Shown: positions 26,576-37,854, numbered from the stretch's first letter. The stretch: DNA of 64,000 nucleotides from Pollenia angustigena (GCA_930367215.1 OV884056.1:93879285-93943284), one strand, 5' to 3'. Numbers and translations: made by a program. The notes: a model not told the origin generated them from the letters alone.

Positions 26576-27600
26576 TTGTGTTCATATGAATTGTGTTATT
26601 CAGACTTAATTATTGGTCTGTCATCTGTTACAACTTTGAATTTTCTTCCATATAAATATAGTCTCAAGAAATGTATGCCCCAATATATGCCAAGGAATTC
26701 TTTTTCAATCACATATTTATTCTTTTCGTGTTTGTTTAAAGATCTACTTACATATGATATTGGTAAATCATTTCTTATTGGACCTTGTGATAAAACTGCG
26801 CCTAGTGCAAAATCTAATGCATCTGTCGTCAAAATGAATGTTATGTCAAAGTCTGGATATTGCTTGTTCTTTAGTGTTTCAAATGCATTATATTCTTTCG
26901 ACCATTAAAATGTTGTTCCTTTTTTAACAAATTATTTAAACAATTAGCAATATTTGCAAAATCTTTAATGAATTTTCTATAATAGTTACAAAATGCTATA
27001 CATTTTCTTACGTCATCAGTATTCTTAGGAGTAGGATATTTGGTAATTACGTCATATTTGTTTGGGGCTGGTTTAATACCATTCGATGTTATCAAATGTC
27101 CTATATATATAACTTCTGATTTCAAAAAATACCATTTCCTTGCATTAAATTTTAAATTATACCTAGATAACCTATCGAAAACGTTGCTCAAATTATTGTT
27201 GTGATGTTTCAAACTACATCCAAAAACTATTATATCATCAACATATAAGAATGCTTCGGACTCTAGTCCAGCTAGTGCTATTGTAAGCATCCTCTGAATA
27301 CTATTTGAAGATATTTTTAGTCCAAAAGGCAATCTTGCATATTAGTAATGACCATTTGTTGTTGAAAATGCTGTAAACGGTCTTGACTGTTGATCGAGAT
27401 CAATTTGATGATAGGAACTTGTCGTGTCCAACGTGGACAAATATTTAACTCTTCCTAGTCTATCTAGAACATCATCTAAACGTGTTAATGGAAATTTGTC
27501 ATAAACTATTTTGTCATTGAGTATAATTGTTTGTCCTATTATTGTTTCTTCTATTGTCATGATTATTTCTGTTATTATTTCTTCGATAATTTTTATTGTT
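26576..27600 (-). pseudogene. gypsy-type RT and RNase H remnant
   Basis: Three minus-strand pieces run in the right order with breaks between them: 27560-27342 (RT fingers, FPLTRLDDVLDRLG), 27332-26871 (MPFGLK, the catalytic FLYVDDIIVF block, GHLITSNGIKP and the CNYYRKFI thumb), and 26832-26596 (RNase [17 protein letters not shown] and EKEFLGIYWGIHFLR). Stops and frameshifts separate all three. The RT differs from those of the errantiviruses nearby, so it belongs to another, older Ty3/gypsy lineage. Confidence 0.82.
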
Positions 27601-27689
27601 GTACCTATTAGTAGAATAGCTGATATTCATGTAGCTTTTGTAATTATTTCTGTTTGATAATTGTTGATTTGCAATATATTATAGCGATT

Positions 27690-27805
27690 GAACACCAAAG
27701 GTTTCCTTTGATTTTTGTTTGTAGTAATTATGATTTAGCCCTGGTAGAAACACCATGTGCTAGTTAGTATTCAAAATGAGCCTGGTTAGAAGCACCGAGA
27801 CTAAT
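27690..27805 (-). repeat. part of an old LTR-like repeat split by the errantivirus
   Basis: The sequence GCCTGGTTAGAAGCACCGAGACTAAT before the insertion and CAAGCAATCAACAGAGTTAATC after it (from 35446) together match a single uninterrupted stretch at about 38629-38675. This shows the older repeat that received the insertion. The outer limits are uncertain. Confidence 0.55.
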
Positions 27806-28377
27806 AGTTAAGTTCCTTGGTAATAATACCTTAAAAAAAAAAACTAGTATCGGTTTTTTTTTATTACTTTTTATTGAATCAAAATTTAGACTAACTAAAA
27901 TATTACAATTCACTTATATTTATAGTATTTTTATGGTAAAGGTAAAATAAACAAAAATATTAAACGTTGCTATTTCGCAATCAATAAAATGAATTAAAAT
28001 TAAAAAGTGCAATTATTAATTATTGGGAAATTTAACAAGTTAAAACAAAATGTATTAAATATGTCAATCAATAAATTAAATAAAATTCATTAAAAAGTGC
28101 AATCACTAATTATTGGGAAATTTAACTATGTCAAAATAAAATGTATTGTGAAATAATAATGTTAAATAAAATAAGTATTTAAATATGACAATCAATACGT
28201 TAAAAAATCATTGAAAAGTGCAATCACTAATTCTTGGGAAATTTAACTATGTCAGAATAAAATGTATTGCGAAATAACAATAAATAAAAGTAAAATGTAT
28301 AAAATTATATATATGGAATATATATTACATTATAATATAGAATTCATATTATGATTTTATTAGGTGTTATCGTAACT
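27806..28377 (-). repeat. errantivirus 3' LTR, 572 bp
   Basis: The minus-strand start AGTTACGATAACACC is preceded by the purine tract GGTGGGGG (28378-28385). It carries 28 bases (around 28178-28212) that the 5' LTR lacks. The last 34 bases of env lie inside it. It contains three near-copies of a GTGCAATNANTAATT-TTGGGAAATTTAAC unit. Confidence 0.92.
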
Positions 28378-29891
28378 CCCCCACCGTTAGTATGAGGCTC
28401 CGACGAAATATGATATACATTAATTTTTCTCTTATATATTAATGATGTGAGTACAATAATGATAATGAATATAATGATGTTTATTCCATTACTTGTTATA
28501 TTAAATATTTTATTATGTTTAAAATCAATTTTCTTAAAGTCGTTTTCGTAATTTATTTGCTTTAAATATAAATCTTCAAGTTTTAAGTCAACATGCAATG
28601 TTTTATTTTCTTTAATATCTGTGATTAAGTGGCTTAAAATAAAATTTTCTTTGAAGTTTATTTTATCATTGTAATATGTTATATTCTCTACTGTAATTTT
28701 ACAATTTTCAAATTTTAGAATGAATGTGCCGGATAATTTTTCATTCTTTTCGTGTGTACAGTCGTGTGTTATGTTTCCGAAATAGTTTTTAAATAATATG
28801 AAACCTTGCTTTATTTCTTTTACCTCATACAGTTCAAATTTTCTAAAAATGCATTCCGGTTTTTTGTTCTTTATAATGTTTTCGATACAATGATCGTTAA
28901 ATTTTCTTAGAGTTTTAATGGAATTGGAACTTAAATTTGCGTGAAATATGTTGTTTTCTTTGTCAATTAGTATTTGATTTTCTTCTAAATATAAGGATTT
29001 ATTTTCTTTATTTGGGATTGGTTCAAATGTTATTTTGGAAAGTGAATTAGGGGAATATTTTGGAATGGATAATATTATTACAATAGTTTCCGAAAGGTAT
29101 GCAACTCCAACTTTAATATTAGTGTAGGTATTAAAATTGTCAATGAGTTGCAGTTCCTGGTTGTCTAATATATCTGTAGGAATAATACCCATTTTACCTG
29201 TGAATATGACCTGACCAATATCATCCACGTGATTTCTAAGTAAGGTAATATCATTATCAATTTGATATATATGTCTCAGAAACATTACCTCATCTTCTAG
29301 GTTGGATATTTTGTTTTGAATTTCGTTCCGGAAATTGTTTATATATTTCCTAACTCTATTTTGTTGTGTGTTAATATGTGTTGTAATATTCTGGATCTGT
29401 GAAGATATTGTTTTGCTTATTTGAATGAAAGAACTTATTTCTATTGATCTATCCTTCATGTTTGTTGCGAGGGCATCGAGAGCATTCTTGATTTCCTTTT
29501 CATCATCGCTGTCCATATTTCCGGTTATGAATTTTAGACCTTTTCCAAGTGCATTAACAAGGCCGCGTTTGTTTCTAAAATGTGGTGATAAATTATTTAC
29601 TTTGGCTTTTAGTAAGATGAAATTATTTTCGATGGTATCTACTAGTGGTCTCAAATTAGAAATAGTTCCGTTTAACAGATTTATGTTTTTCTCTATTATT
29701 TTGATGGAATGATGATAGTTGGTTAGATTGATGAAATGGAATATTCTATTATAATGGTCGATGATTTTTGTGTCATCTTCTTTTATCGGGATGTAACCTT
29801 TGTTATCATTTAAATTCTGGATGTACATGCTTTGTGGTTTTATCATTTCGGGAAGTGTCATCAATGTTAGAATTATGTGAAGTGGATTCAT
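28344..29891 (-). CDS. env: errantivirus envelope protein (F-type)
   Basis: 515 residues. The N-terminus is hydrophobic (MNPLHIILTLMTLPEM) and fits a signal peptide. A basic furin-like site RNKRG at 106-110 precedes a Gly/Ala-rich segment resembling the fusion peptide of baculovirus F-like envelopes, then the typical acidic GNMDSDDEKE stretch. Heptad-like regions follow. A membrane anchor rich in Ile lies at about 470-486, with a basic YKRK stop-transfer and a short cytoplasmic tail. The ATG follows directly after a splice acceptor (TTTTTCAG, AG at 29892-29893), matching the known spliced env mRNA of gypsy-type elements. The reading frame ends inside the 3' LTR. No disruption is seen. The family was spread to errantiviruses from a baculovirus-like source; here it is part of the element. 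Confidence 0.92.
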   Translation of the reverse strand: MNPLHIILTLMTLPEMIKPQSMYIQNLNDNKGYIPIKEDDTKIIDHYNRIFHFINLTNYHHSIKIIEKNINLLNGTISNLRPLVDTIENNFILLKAKVNNLSPHFRNKRGLVNALGKGLKFITGNMDSDDEKEIKNALDALATNMKDRSIEISSFIQISKTISSQIQNITTHINTQQNRVRKYINNFRNEIQNKISNLEDEVMFLRHIYQIDNDITLLRNHVDDIGQVIFTGKMGIIPTDILDNQELQLIDNFNTYTNIKVGVAYLSETIVIILSIPKYSPNSLSKITFEPIPNKENKSLYLEENQILIDKENNIFHANLSSNSIKTLRKFNDHCIENIIKNKKPECIFRKFELYEVKEIKQGFILFKNYFGNITHDCTHEKNEKLSGTFILKFENCKITVENITYYNDKINFKENFILSHLITDIKENKTLHVDLKLEDLYLKQINYENDFKKIDFKHNKIFNITSNGINIIIFIIIIVLTSLIYKRKINVYHISSEPHTNGGGVTITPNKIII

Positions 29892-29904
29892 CTGAAAAAT
29901 AAAA
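29892..29904 (-). promoter_or_regulatory. env splice acceptor
   Basis: A pyrimidine tract TTTTTATTTTTCAG ends exactly at the env ATG. The donor was not identified; in relatives it lies near the 5' end of the genome. Confidence 0.7.
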
Positions 29905-29913
29905 ATTTAAGTT

Positions 29914-32900
29914 TTACATTGATTCTGTTATATTTGGGGTTTCGGTGTTTTGGAATTTCTTCTTTCTTTTGATGTGTGATTTATAGTATTTGTATCCGTT
30001 ATCTGTTATGACATGATCATTATCCAATTCAGAAACAACTATTTTCCTAAACTTAGAATGGTTTTTTCAACCTCTTTCGTCTTTAATGTAAATGTTTCCT
30101 GTCTGAATATCTACATTTTCTCGGGTTTCGTTGAGTTTGTTAATAGTATTTTCCTTCATTTTGATAATAGAGTTCCTGATTGAGGGGTACTCCTCTTGGT
30201 TAATGGTACCGTTTCTAAAATCAACCGGTTTTCTTTTAGTTGTCGAATGAATAGTATTATTATAATACATTATTATCTTGTAAATTTTTTCCTCGACTGT
30301 TTCTGTTTCTCTGTTGGGATCATGTTTAAGTATTCTTATATGTTCGTTTATCGTGTTATGAAGCCTTTCTACATCAGAGTTTGAAGAGTGATTATTGTTC
30401 GAAGTATAGTGTATTTCGATTTCCTGTTCTCTAAGAAATTCTAAAAGTGGTAAGGCCTTGAAGCCCAATTCGTTATCTATAACCAATTTTTTTATTTTTC
30501 CCGCAATTGATAAATATTGTGTTAAACCTATTTTAAATTCAATCCAGGATCTGTTTTTTATCCTTATATCCTGGGCATATTTGGAGAATTTATCGATGAA
30601 TGTTAAAAATAGAGTTTTTCCTAAACTATAAAATACATCTGCATGTATTACATCCCCAGGTTTTTCTGGAGTTTCCGTTATTTTGAATTCTTGTTTGATT
30701 GGTCTTCGTATCTCGTATTTTTCCTTGTTACAAATGTCGCAATTATTTATAAATTGAGTTATTCGTGTTTTTAATTGTGGGTGGTAGATTTCCGCTCTTA
30801 ATTCTGCAAAATTTTCGTTTATACCTCTGTGGTTATTCTTTTTATGTTCTTTTTCTATTAGATCGGTAAGCACATTCTCGTCTAAGATATCTTCTAATAT
30901 TTTCTTACATATCAGAACTTTGAATCCATTGCTGGCTTCAAAATATCTATTTATGACTTCTTTAAATTTTTCTGAAACGGATTCATCGCGAATCAGGATT
31001 GCATTGGTTTTATCTGAATCAAAATGATTTTTCAATATTGTTATAATAGTTGATTCGTCAAATTCTTTGGCCGATATTGTTTTCCTCTTGTTTTTAAAGA
31101 TTTTTTCGTTTTTTATTTTTAGTGAACCGGAGGTTGTCTTATTGACAACGATTTGTCTTCGATAAAAATTTAAGGGATTGGTTGTTTCTACAACTACGTT
31201 ATTATTAGTCAGTGTTGTAGAGTTGTCTTCATCATTTAAATGTATCTCAACTCTAGAAAGAGCGTCAGCATTTCCATTTAGAACTCCTTTTTTATACTTT
31301 ATCTCGTAATCGTATTCTTGTAACCGTAATCTCCATCTTACTAATTTTGAATTAGGTTCTTTTATGGAGAATAGCCAAGTGAGTGGCCTGTGGTCGGTTT
31401 CAATTAAGAAGCGTCTGCCAAATAGATATGGTCGTAGCTGTTGTGTGGCCCACACTATTGCTAATAATTCTTTTTCAATAGTGCTGTAATTTTGTTCATG
31501 ATCGTTCAGCGTTCGACTCGCATAACAAATAGGATGCCCATTCTGGGAAAGTACTGCTCCTATTGCAAAATTACTTGCATCAGTTTGCAGAGTAAATTTT
31601 TCATTGAAATTAGGGTATGCTAGAACGGGAGAGTTGACTAATAATGTCTTCAACCTTTCGAAACTTTCCTTATATTCGGGATCATTCGTATCAATATTAG
31701 TATCCTTTTTCAGATATTTAGTCATGGGTCTTGCAATCTTGGAGTAATCCCTAATGAATTTCCTATAATAACCTGCTAAACCAAGAAATTGCTTGATTTC
31801 CTTTGGTGTAGTAGGCAACGGGAATTTTTGTACGCATATTATTTTATCCGGATTTGGCTTAATGCCGTTTTCAGTCACAATATGCCCGAGAAAATTGGTT
31901 TCTTTTTTCGAAAATTCGCTCTTATCGAGTTGAACTTTTAGATTTACATCTTTTAATCGTTGAAATACTTTGGTTAATGATTCCAGGTGTTCCTGTAATG
32001 AAGTAGAGAAGATAATAATATCATCTAAATATACCAGGCAGATCTTATTAATAAGGTCTCCTAAAACGTTGTTCATCAGCCGCTGGAATGTGGCAGGAGC
32101 CGTTTTTAGACCAAACGGCATACGAAGGAATTCATAGTGTCCACCTTCTACGTTAAATGCTGTTTTTGGTATATCTTTCTCGTGTATTTCTATTTGATGA
32201 AAACCTTTCGCGAGATCTAGAGTCGTAAAATATTGACATCTTCCAAGTTTTTCTAAGATTTCGTCTATATTTGGAATTGGATATTTATCATCAATCGTAA
32301 CTTCATTTAGTTTTCGATAGTCGACTACCAATCTCCATTTTTTCCTACCGCTGGCGTCCAATTTTTTTGGAACGATCCAAACGGGGGCTGAATATGGGGA
32401 ATGACTATGTCTGATTATTTTACTATCTAGCATTTCCCTAATTTGTTTATTCACCTCGAGTTTATGGATGTATGGGTAACGATAGGTTTTCGCAGCGATT
32501 GGAATGTTATTTATCGTTCGTATTTCGTGTTTGATAGCATTAGTGAATGTTAAGTCGCTATTCTCTGCGTAGAATATTTTTCGGAATTTGTTTACAACTT
32601 GTGAAAGTTTTTCCTTTTCCTCATTGTTTAAGTGATTGGTTCGTAATTGTTCCAGGAGGGGAACTTTTGTATTCTCGTCATCTTCTTCAATTGTATAAAC
32701 AAAAAAATTCTCGTTTGTAACTGCTGTAGTTTCCTGAGTATCGAATTTTATTTTCCTTGGTGTATTACCAGTTACGTTAACAAAAGCGTTGACTTTAAAG
32801 TTTTCGGCTTCGTATATTCCCTCCATTATTTCGATATTTTGATTATCCAAAATTGTTTTGGGTGTGTAGATTAATCCTTCCTTTTGATTAACATTTAATT

Positions 32901-33333
32901 CTATTTGGTATATACCGTCTGCTTCAAAAAAATATTCCAAGTTTCCTAGGGTATAATTTAAAGGAACTCTTTTGTCTCCAATTTGTAATATATCCTCTTC
33001 TAGGTTTACGATTGCTTTTAATTTTTTTAAAATATTATTGCCAATTAATCCGTCGTATTTTGTATGAAATTTACAGACTAGAAATTCGATTTTGTTCTCA
33101 GTATTACCTAATTCTTCAAATAGCGGGATGGATACTTTTTCTTCTATTTTAACTATATGTTGTAGTGTTTTTACATTAATGGGCTTGAAATCTAATTTCC
33201 ATTTTGAGTGACAGATTCCCGGGTTGATTATGGAGTGCGCTGCTCCGGTATCGATTATAAATTTCAGGAATCCTAATTTTGTTTTTATGACTATATATGG
33301 TAGTTCTCCGTGGAGGCTACTTGCTGAAAATTT
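29914..33333 (-). CDS. pol: errantivirus pol polyprotein with an in-frame stop near its end
   Basis: Read from a -1 slip at 33333, the frame is open for 1088 residues to TGA at 30067-30069, then continues in the same frame for 50 codons to TAA at 29914-29916. Domains in order: aspartic protease with DTGA at about residues 28-31, RT with MPFGLKTAP and catalytic YLDD at about 435-438, RNase H (TDASNFAIGAVLSQ, then the EKELLAIVWA motif), an integrase HHCC finger (HKKNNHRG...CDIC) and an integrase core. The extension after the stop (KYYKSHIKRKKK) resembles the basic C-terminus of errantivirus integrases, so the TGA most likely removes the end of integrase. Readthrough or a sequencing error are the alternatives. 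The first Met-like codon at 32940 is not the start: the protease lies upstream. Confidence 0.9.
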
Positions 33334-34121
33334 TCATTACTGTTCACTTCCATTGCTTCCACTTCGGGCGCTTGTTGTTGTTGCTGATGGTTTTGTTTGT
33401 TCCTCCATTTTTCCTGTGTATTATTTTTGAAGAAATTTTGGTTTAATTGATGATGATCTTGTTCTTTGGGTTTCACTGAGTTTTGCAAATGGTTTCCATA
33501 CTTCTGGTTATTTGTTTGTTTGGCTCGGCCGGGGTGTATACGACCATCTTTACCCATTCTATCGTAATTGTTTTCATAAAGGATATCCATTGCTTTTTCC
33601 AGCGACTCCGGATTCCTGCATGCCAAAATGGTTTTCATTGGCTCCGGCATTTTATTCTTAAAAACATGAAGAGCTGATCTTTGGTTATTTATTGCAACCT
33701 GATTGGCAGCTTCGCCCTCTCCCAATATTAATACTGTTTTATTATTTAAACGCCTCAATCTGTATTTAATATCATTGTAAAAATCTGTGGTATTCGTTTG
33801 GAAGGTTACTGCCCTCAGATCATCGTAAAGTTCATCACAACTTCTTCTCTCACCGAAATTATTATTGAGTGTTCGCTTTATATCCTCCCAAGATTGAACC
33901 TGTGTGTTTATCTCCAATACTTCCTTTGCTTTTAAAACAATTCGACTTTTGATTATGTCGGAAAAAAGTAATTGTGACAGTTCGTCATAAGACGCAAGTA
34001 TCGGGTAAATTCTATCTATTAATCTTGTGAAGGTTGGTAAATCTTTAATATTCCCACTAAATTGGGGAAGGCTATTCAGATATTTAAGAGGGTCTAACTG
34101 AATTTGTGGGGGGTTTGCCAT
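33291..34121 (-). CDS. gag: errantivirus Gag
   Basis: 276 residues with no zinc knuckle, as usual in errantiviruses. The N-terminal half (LPQFSGNIKDLPTFTRLIDR...) and the following helices match the retrotransposon Gag capsid fold. The tail is rich in Gln, Asn and Lys and may bind nucleic acid. The frame ends at 33291 after overlapping pol. The ATG at 34119-34121 is 775 bases downstream of the 5' LTR. Confidence 0.9.
   Translation of the reverse strand: MANPPQIQLDPLKYLNSLPQFSGNIKDLPTFTRLIDRIYPILASYDELSQLLFSDIIKSRIVLKAKEVLEINTQVQSWEDIKRTLNNNFGERRSCDELYDDLRAVTFQTNTTDFYNDIKYRLRRLNNKTVLILGEGEAANQVAINNQRSALHVFKNKMPEPMKTILACRNPESLEKAMDILYENNYDRMGKDGRIHPGRAKQTNNQKYGNHLQNSVKPKEQDHHQLNQNFFKNNTQEKWRNKQNHQQQQQAPEVEAMEVNSNENFQQVASTENYHI
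33327..33333 (-). promoter_or_regulatory. candidate -1 ribosomal slippage site between gag and pol
   Basis: In the gag frame the heptamer is A AAT TTT, a canonical X XXY YYZ slippery site. A TGA closes the pol frame directly before it, so pol can only be entered at or after this point. This is sequence evidence plus known retroviral practice; the slip itself is inferred. Confidence 0.75.
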
Positions 34122-34881
34122 ATTGAACTAAAAATTTTTTTTGTTAGAAGAAAATCGCAAATGAAAAGAAGAAAAGAAAGGAAGCGTTCGAATTTGTAAA
34201 AGAATATTCCCAATTTTCCGCAAAAACAGAAAATTATTCACAAAAATAAAAAAAATTATCCGCACTGTTTAAATTTTCTTTTTAAAGACTTAAAATAATA
34301 AAAAAAATATATAAAAAAATAACTTATATTATTGCTTACGATAATCTTGATGTATTTCTGCGTTTTCCAGGATGTTGTAGAATGTATTTTCTTCACTTGA
34401 TGCTGTAGAATAAGTTCTAGGACACTTGTGGATGGCTTTTTACACTGTTCCTTAAAGCAATTAGTTCCAAAGGGTATTCTTTAAATTTCACTTCGTACTT
34501 CAAAAGTTCTACTTTTTTTTCATATGTACTTTAGATTGTTTATTTTGTGTTTATTTTATTTCCGGTTAATGTTCTTTATTTTATAAGTACGTTTTTCAAA
34601 AGTTATATTTTTTCGTTATATACACTTTTAGATTGTTTATTTTGTGATAACTAAGTATGTAACAGCGTTTTAAAATTAAAAAAAAAAATCACTGTTGTGT
34701 TCACTTTTAATTGAAACAGAGTTTCTTGTTATACTAATATGTATTAAGAAGTTTTTTAAGTTCACTTGTTTGTAAAAAAGGAAAGTAGTAAATTTGTTTC
34801 CTTAAAAAAAAAAATTTATATTTTTTTTTTCAACCGATGTTGCCAAAGTATATGACAATATGTTAACGAGTTATATCCCGT

Positions 34882-34896
34882 TTATCCTCGTCGCCA
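34882..34896 (-). other. errantivirus primer-binding site
   Basis: TGGCGACGAGGATAA follows the 5' LTR. TGGCGAC is the opening of sites used with tRNA-Arg in the 412/mdg1 group; further match is weak, so the tRNA is uncertain. Confidence 0.55.
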
Positions 34897-35439
34897 GTTA
34901 AGTTCCTTGGTAATAATACCTTAAAAAAAAAACTAGTATCGGTTTTTTTTTTATTACTTTTTATTGAATCAAAATTTAGACTAACTAAAATATTACAATT
35001 CACTTATATTTATAGTATTTTTATGGTAAAGGTAAAATAAACAAAAATATTAAACGTTGCTATTTCGCAATCAATAAAATGAATTTAAATTAAAAAGTGC
35101 AATTATTAATTATTGGGAAATTTAACAAGTTAAAACAAAATGTATTAAATATGTCAATCAATAAATTAAATAAAAATCATTAAAAAGTGCAATCACTAAT
35201 TATTGGGAAATTTAACTATGTCAAAATAAAATGTATTGTGAAATAATAATGTTAAATAAAATAAGTATTTAAATGAAAAGTGCAATCACTAATTCTTGGG
35301 AAATTTAACTATGTCAGAATAAAATGTATTGCGAAATAACAATAAATAAAAGTAAAATGTATAAAATTATATATATGGAATATATATTATATTATAATAT
35401 AGAATTCATATTATGATTTTATTAGGTGTTATCGTAACT
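34896..35439 (-). repeat. errantivirus 5' LTR, 544 bp
   Basis: Nearly identical to the 3' LTR apart from a 28 bp gap and a few single-base and homopolymer differences. Confidence 0.92.
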
Positions 35440-35445
35440 ACTAAT

Positions 35446-35760
35446 CAAGCAATCAACAGAGTTAATCTTTGTTTGCCTAAAGTTCTTTATTTTTAATTGC
35501 CTTTAATACAATTAAATTGCTTAAGTCTAAATTAAAATAACAATAATAATAATAATAACAATAATATTTAAATATGCGATTGCAATTATAATAAATGCTT
35601 TATTTGCATTTTATGGTAATATTACACCTTTTCCAGGTTGATTGACTGAATTTAATAAACATTAAAGGTAAATGACTTACAGTAAACATTTTTAAGGTAA
35701 ATTTCTGAATTCTGTCGTATAAGCATTCTGTGTTTTTAATAAATTAAGCTTAAATAAGTA
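35446..35760 (-). repeat. right half of the old LTR-like repeat
   Basis: It continues the repeat interrupted at 27805. GTTAATCTTTGTTTGC and GTAAATGACTNA...GTAAACATTTTTAA motifs recur at 38665-38945. Both copies are probably LTRs of one decayed Ty3/gypsy element. Confidence 0.5.
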
Positions 35761-36269
35761 GGCCATGGTTTTTTTTTATAAATTTGTTATTCTTTTGAAA
35801 TTGTAGATTTAGTGTTAACATGTGTTAAGGGTATACTAGATGACCATTTGCGAGCTGCCGGGTTGTATGTGGTAGCTATTATTATAGTGTTAACATAGCT
35901 GTTAATGTTTCTATAGCTATGTCAATGGCTTCGTTGAGGGTCTACTGCTGGCATTTATTGTCCTAAGAATATCTTGGTATTTCAGTCTTTCTGATCGCTT
36001 CTCTATTGTCTTCTCCAAGAGAACATACCTGGATTTCATTTAATTCTGTAGTTAATGTTTCTATCAGCAAATTTTCTGATAGTGTCTAACTGAGTAATCT
36101 TTGTTAGTTCGTTTAGAATAACATTTGGTGACTTTTTTGTTTTGTAAGTCTCTTGAAAAGTTTAAATTAAGGATTCTATGTCAATATGAACTAATACTTG
36201 TCTTAACTTGGTTTACACTTAATTTGAAATTTTAGTTTTATATACAAAATTGAAAAATGAGGCATGTTT
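35761..36269. other. unassigned AT-rich sequence
   Basis: Probably interior of the decayed LTR element; no coding frame is recognised. Confidence 0.35.
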
Positions 36270-36631
36270 TGAATTTTATATGGAAACATCTTCAGATTAA
36301 CTTTTAGAATACGTCGTATCGATGTTCTGGAGATGTTCAATTGAGTAGCTCGTCGACGAGTAGACACAGTTGGATCCGTGTGAACACTTTCTTGTACAGC
36401 TTCTATAGCTTATTCAGTGAGAACAGGACGAACAACATTTCTTTGTAGTTCATTACCCACTGAACCCAAATTCTCAAAACGGGTCATTAAGCTACTTATC
36501 ATGTTTACACTGGGAGCCTCTGCAGTATTAAAATGCTGACGGTATTTGGTTTGCGTTGTAACAATTGATCGTCCGGAAACATAATAAAATTCAACAATTT
36601 TTACACCTTCTTCCACTGAGTATGATGACAT
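36270..36631 (-). pseudogene. N-terminal part of a DUF4817-type mariner-like transposase
   Basis: The piece at 36631-36410 reads MSSYSVEEGVKIVEFYY ... QTKYRQHF ... APSVNMISSLMTRFE, the DUF4817 helix-turn-helix domain. In the same direction the sequence continues after a stop with STRRRATQLNISRTSIRRIL and FPYKIQ, the second DNA-binding helix-turn-helix, and then degenerates. The DDE core is missing here. A C-terminal piece of the same kind of transposase is at 57440-57880. Confidence 0.75.
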
Positions 36632-37750
36632 TATAAAATTTTATAAAGCTCTGTATTATCTGAAATAAAAAAAAAAAATACAAAAATTATAAGCATTTCA
36701 AATCAGTCAGTCCAAGTTGGCCCACCCTGTAGAATCTATACGTTCGTATATTTCTTCTATTGGTCATACTGAAAATTGTAAGATTTTGTTTTGTTTTTGT
36801 TTTATTTTTGTTTGATTGCATTACTTATATTATTTCAAACATAACATTAAAGTTAAAAAAAAAAAAATATTGAGATAATTTTCTTACTGCCTGTTGATCT
36901 ATTTTCGAACGAACACTTCGATCGCTTAATTTACATTTCAAACAAAAACAAATAATAAAATATTGTTTTTGTTTTGTATAAACAATAAAATATTGTTTTG
37001 TTAGACTCTACTGTTAGTAGTGAGCAATAGTCTTTCCTTCAAACTATTATTCAAAAATTTCTAATACATTTTATGGATTTTCGCTAATATTAAAAATAAT
37101 TGCAGAACTAATATTATATATACTACTGTTGTCTGGCTGACGTTTATTTTGTTGGTGCTGTCATTGTGGTTGGAGATTATTGTCTCTCCTCTTTTGAGTC
37201 CCGATTGCCCATTAATGTAGTTTCTTTAACGTTATTGTTTTAGTGTGCACTTGGGATGGTCTTCTTTTTTGTGTGCTACAGGAATATATTCCTCTAATAT
37301 CAAATTTTTCATACTTCTTGAAAATACCATCAATAACTTCCTTCGAGAGCAAGTCTCGGAGATGTCATCAGTATTAACAGTACCGAATGGGCAGGATTAA
37401 CTGGACAAAACCCTCAACAACCAAGATCGAGAGGGCAGGATTGCCATGTAATGAAGGATGATGTGATTATGTTAATTGTAATGATTGCTTATTATTAGGG
37501 TGAGCACGCCACTTGGTTATGGCTAAATAGCCGCAGTTCAAGTTGAGAATAAAAGAAAGATTTTTATACATCTAACAAACCGTTTTGATCATCAAATTTA
37601 TTCTGATTTTATTAATTAATATTACAGCTATTTATATGAATTCATAAGTCTAAAATCTTTTCATAACTATTCTTATTACCTAATTATAAATTCTCTTTGT
37701 TTACATTCAGCGTATTTGGTAGGTTATTCCTAATTCAGCATTTCGCTAGT
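36632..37750. other. unassigned repeat-like sequence
   Basis: No coding frame recognised. The motif TGGCAATCCTGCCC (minus strand, about 37433-37447) resembles the TGGCGATCCTG motif at 49.5 and 52.4 kb and may be a primer-binding site of a decayed LTR element. Confidence 0.35.
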
Positions 37751-37854
37751 TCTTCAACGTTAGCGCGATCCGTAGAAAGGTGTTGTTTAATTTTAGCAAT
37801 CTCTGATCTTAACTGTTTTGGTGTGAGGATAAGGAGGCTTATATAACCGTGATT
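37751..37854 (-). repeat. 104 bp duplicate of a roo/BEL env segment, copy 1
   Basis: It is identical to 39139-39242 except for one base. The minus strand encodes LTPKQLRSEIAKIKQHLSTD, typical of the Baculo_F-like envelope of roo/BEL elements. Confidence 0.8.

Larger units (their letters stand above)
27806..35439 (-). mobile_element. errantivirus (gypsy-type endogenous retrovirus), nearly complete
   Basis: The element is 7634 bp in minus orientation, LTR-gag-pol-env-LTR, flanked by ACTAAT (27800-27805 and 35440-35445). It encodes gag (276 residues), pol in the -1 frame (1088 residues to an in-frame stop, 50 more beyond it) and an F-type env (515 residues). The LTRs are 572 and 544 bp; most of the difference is one 28 bp gap. 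The LTR starts AGTTACG and ends TAACT, as in the 17.6/297 group. Errantiviruses are insect elements whose env can give virus-like particles; whether this copy is active cannot be judged from sequence. It lies inside an older LTR-like repeat. Confidence 0.94.
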
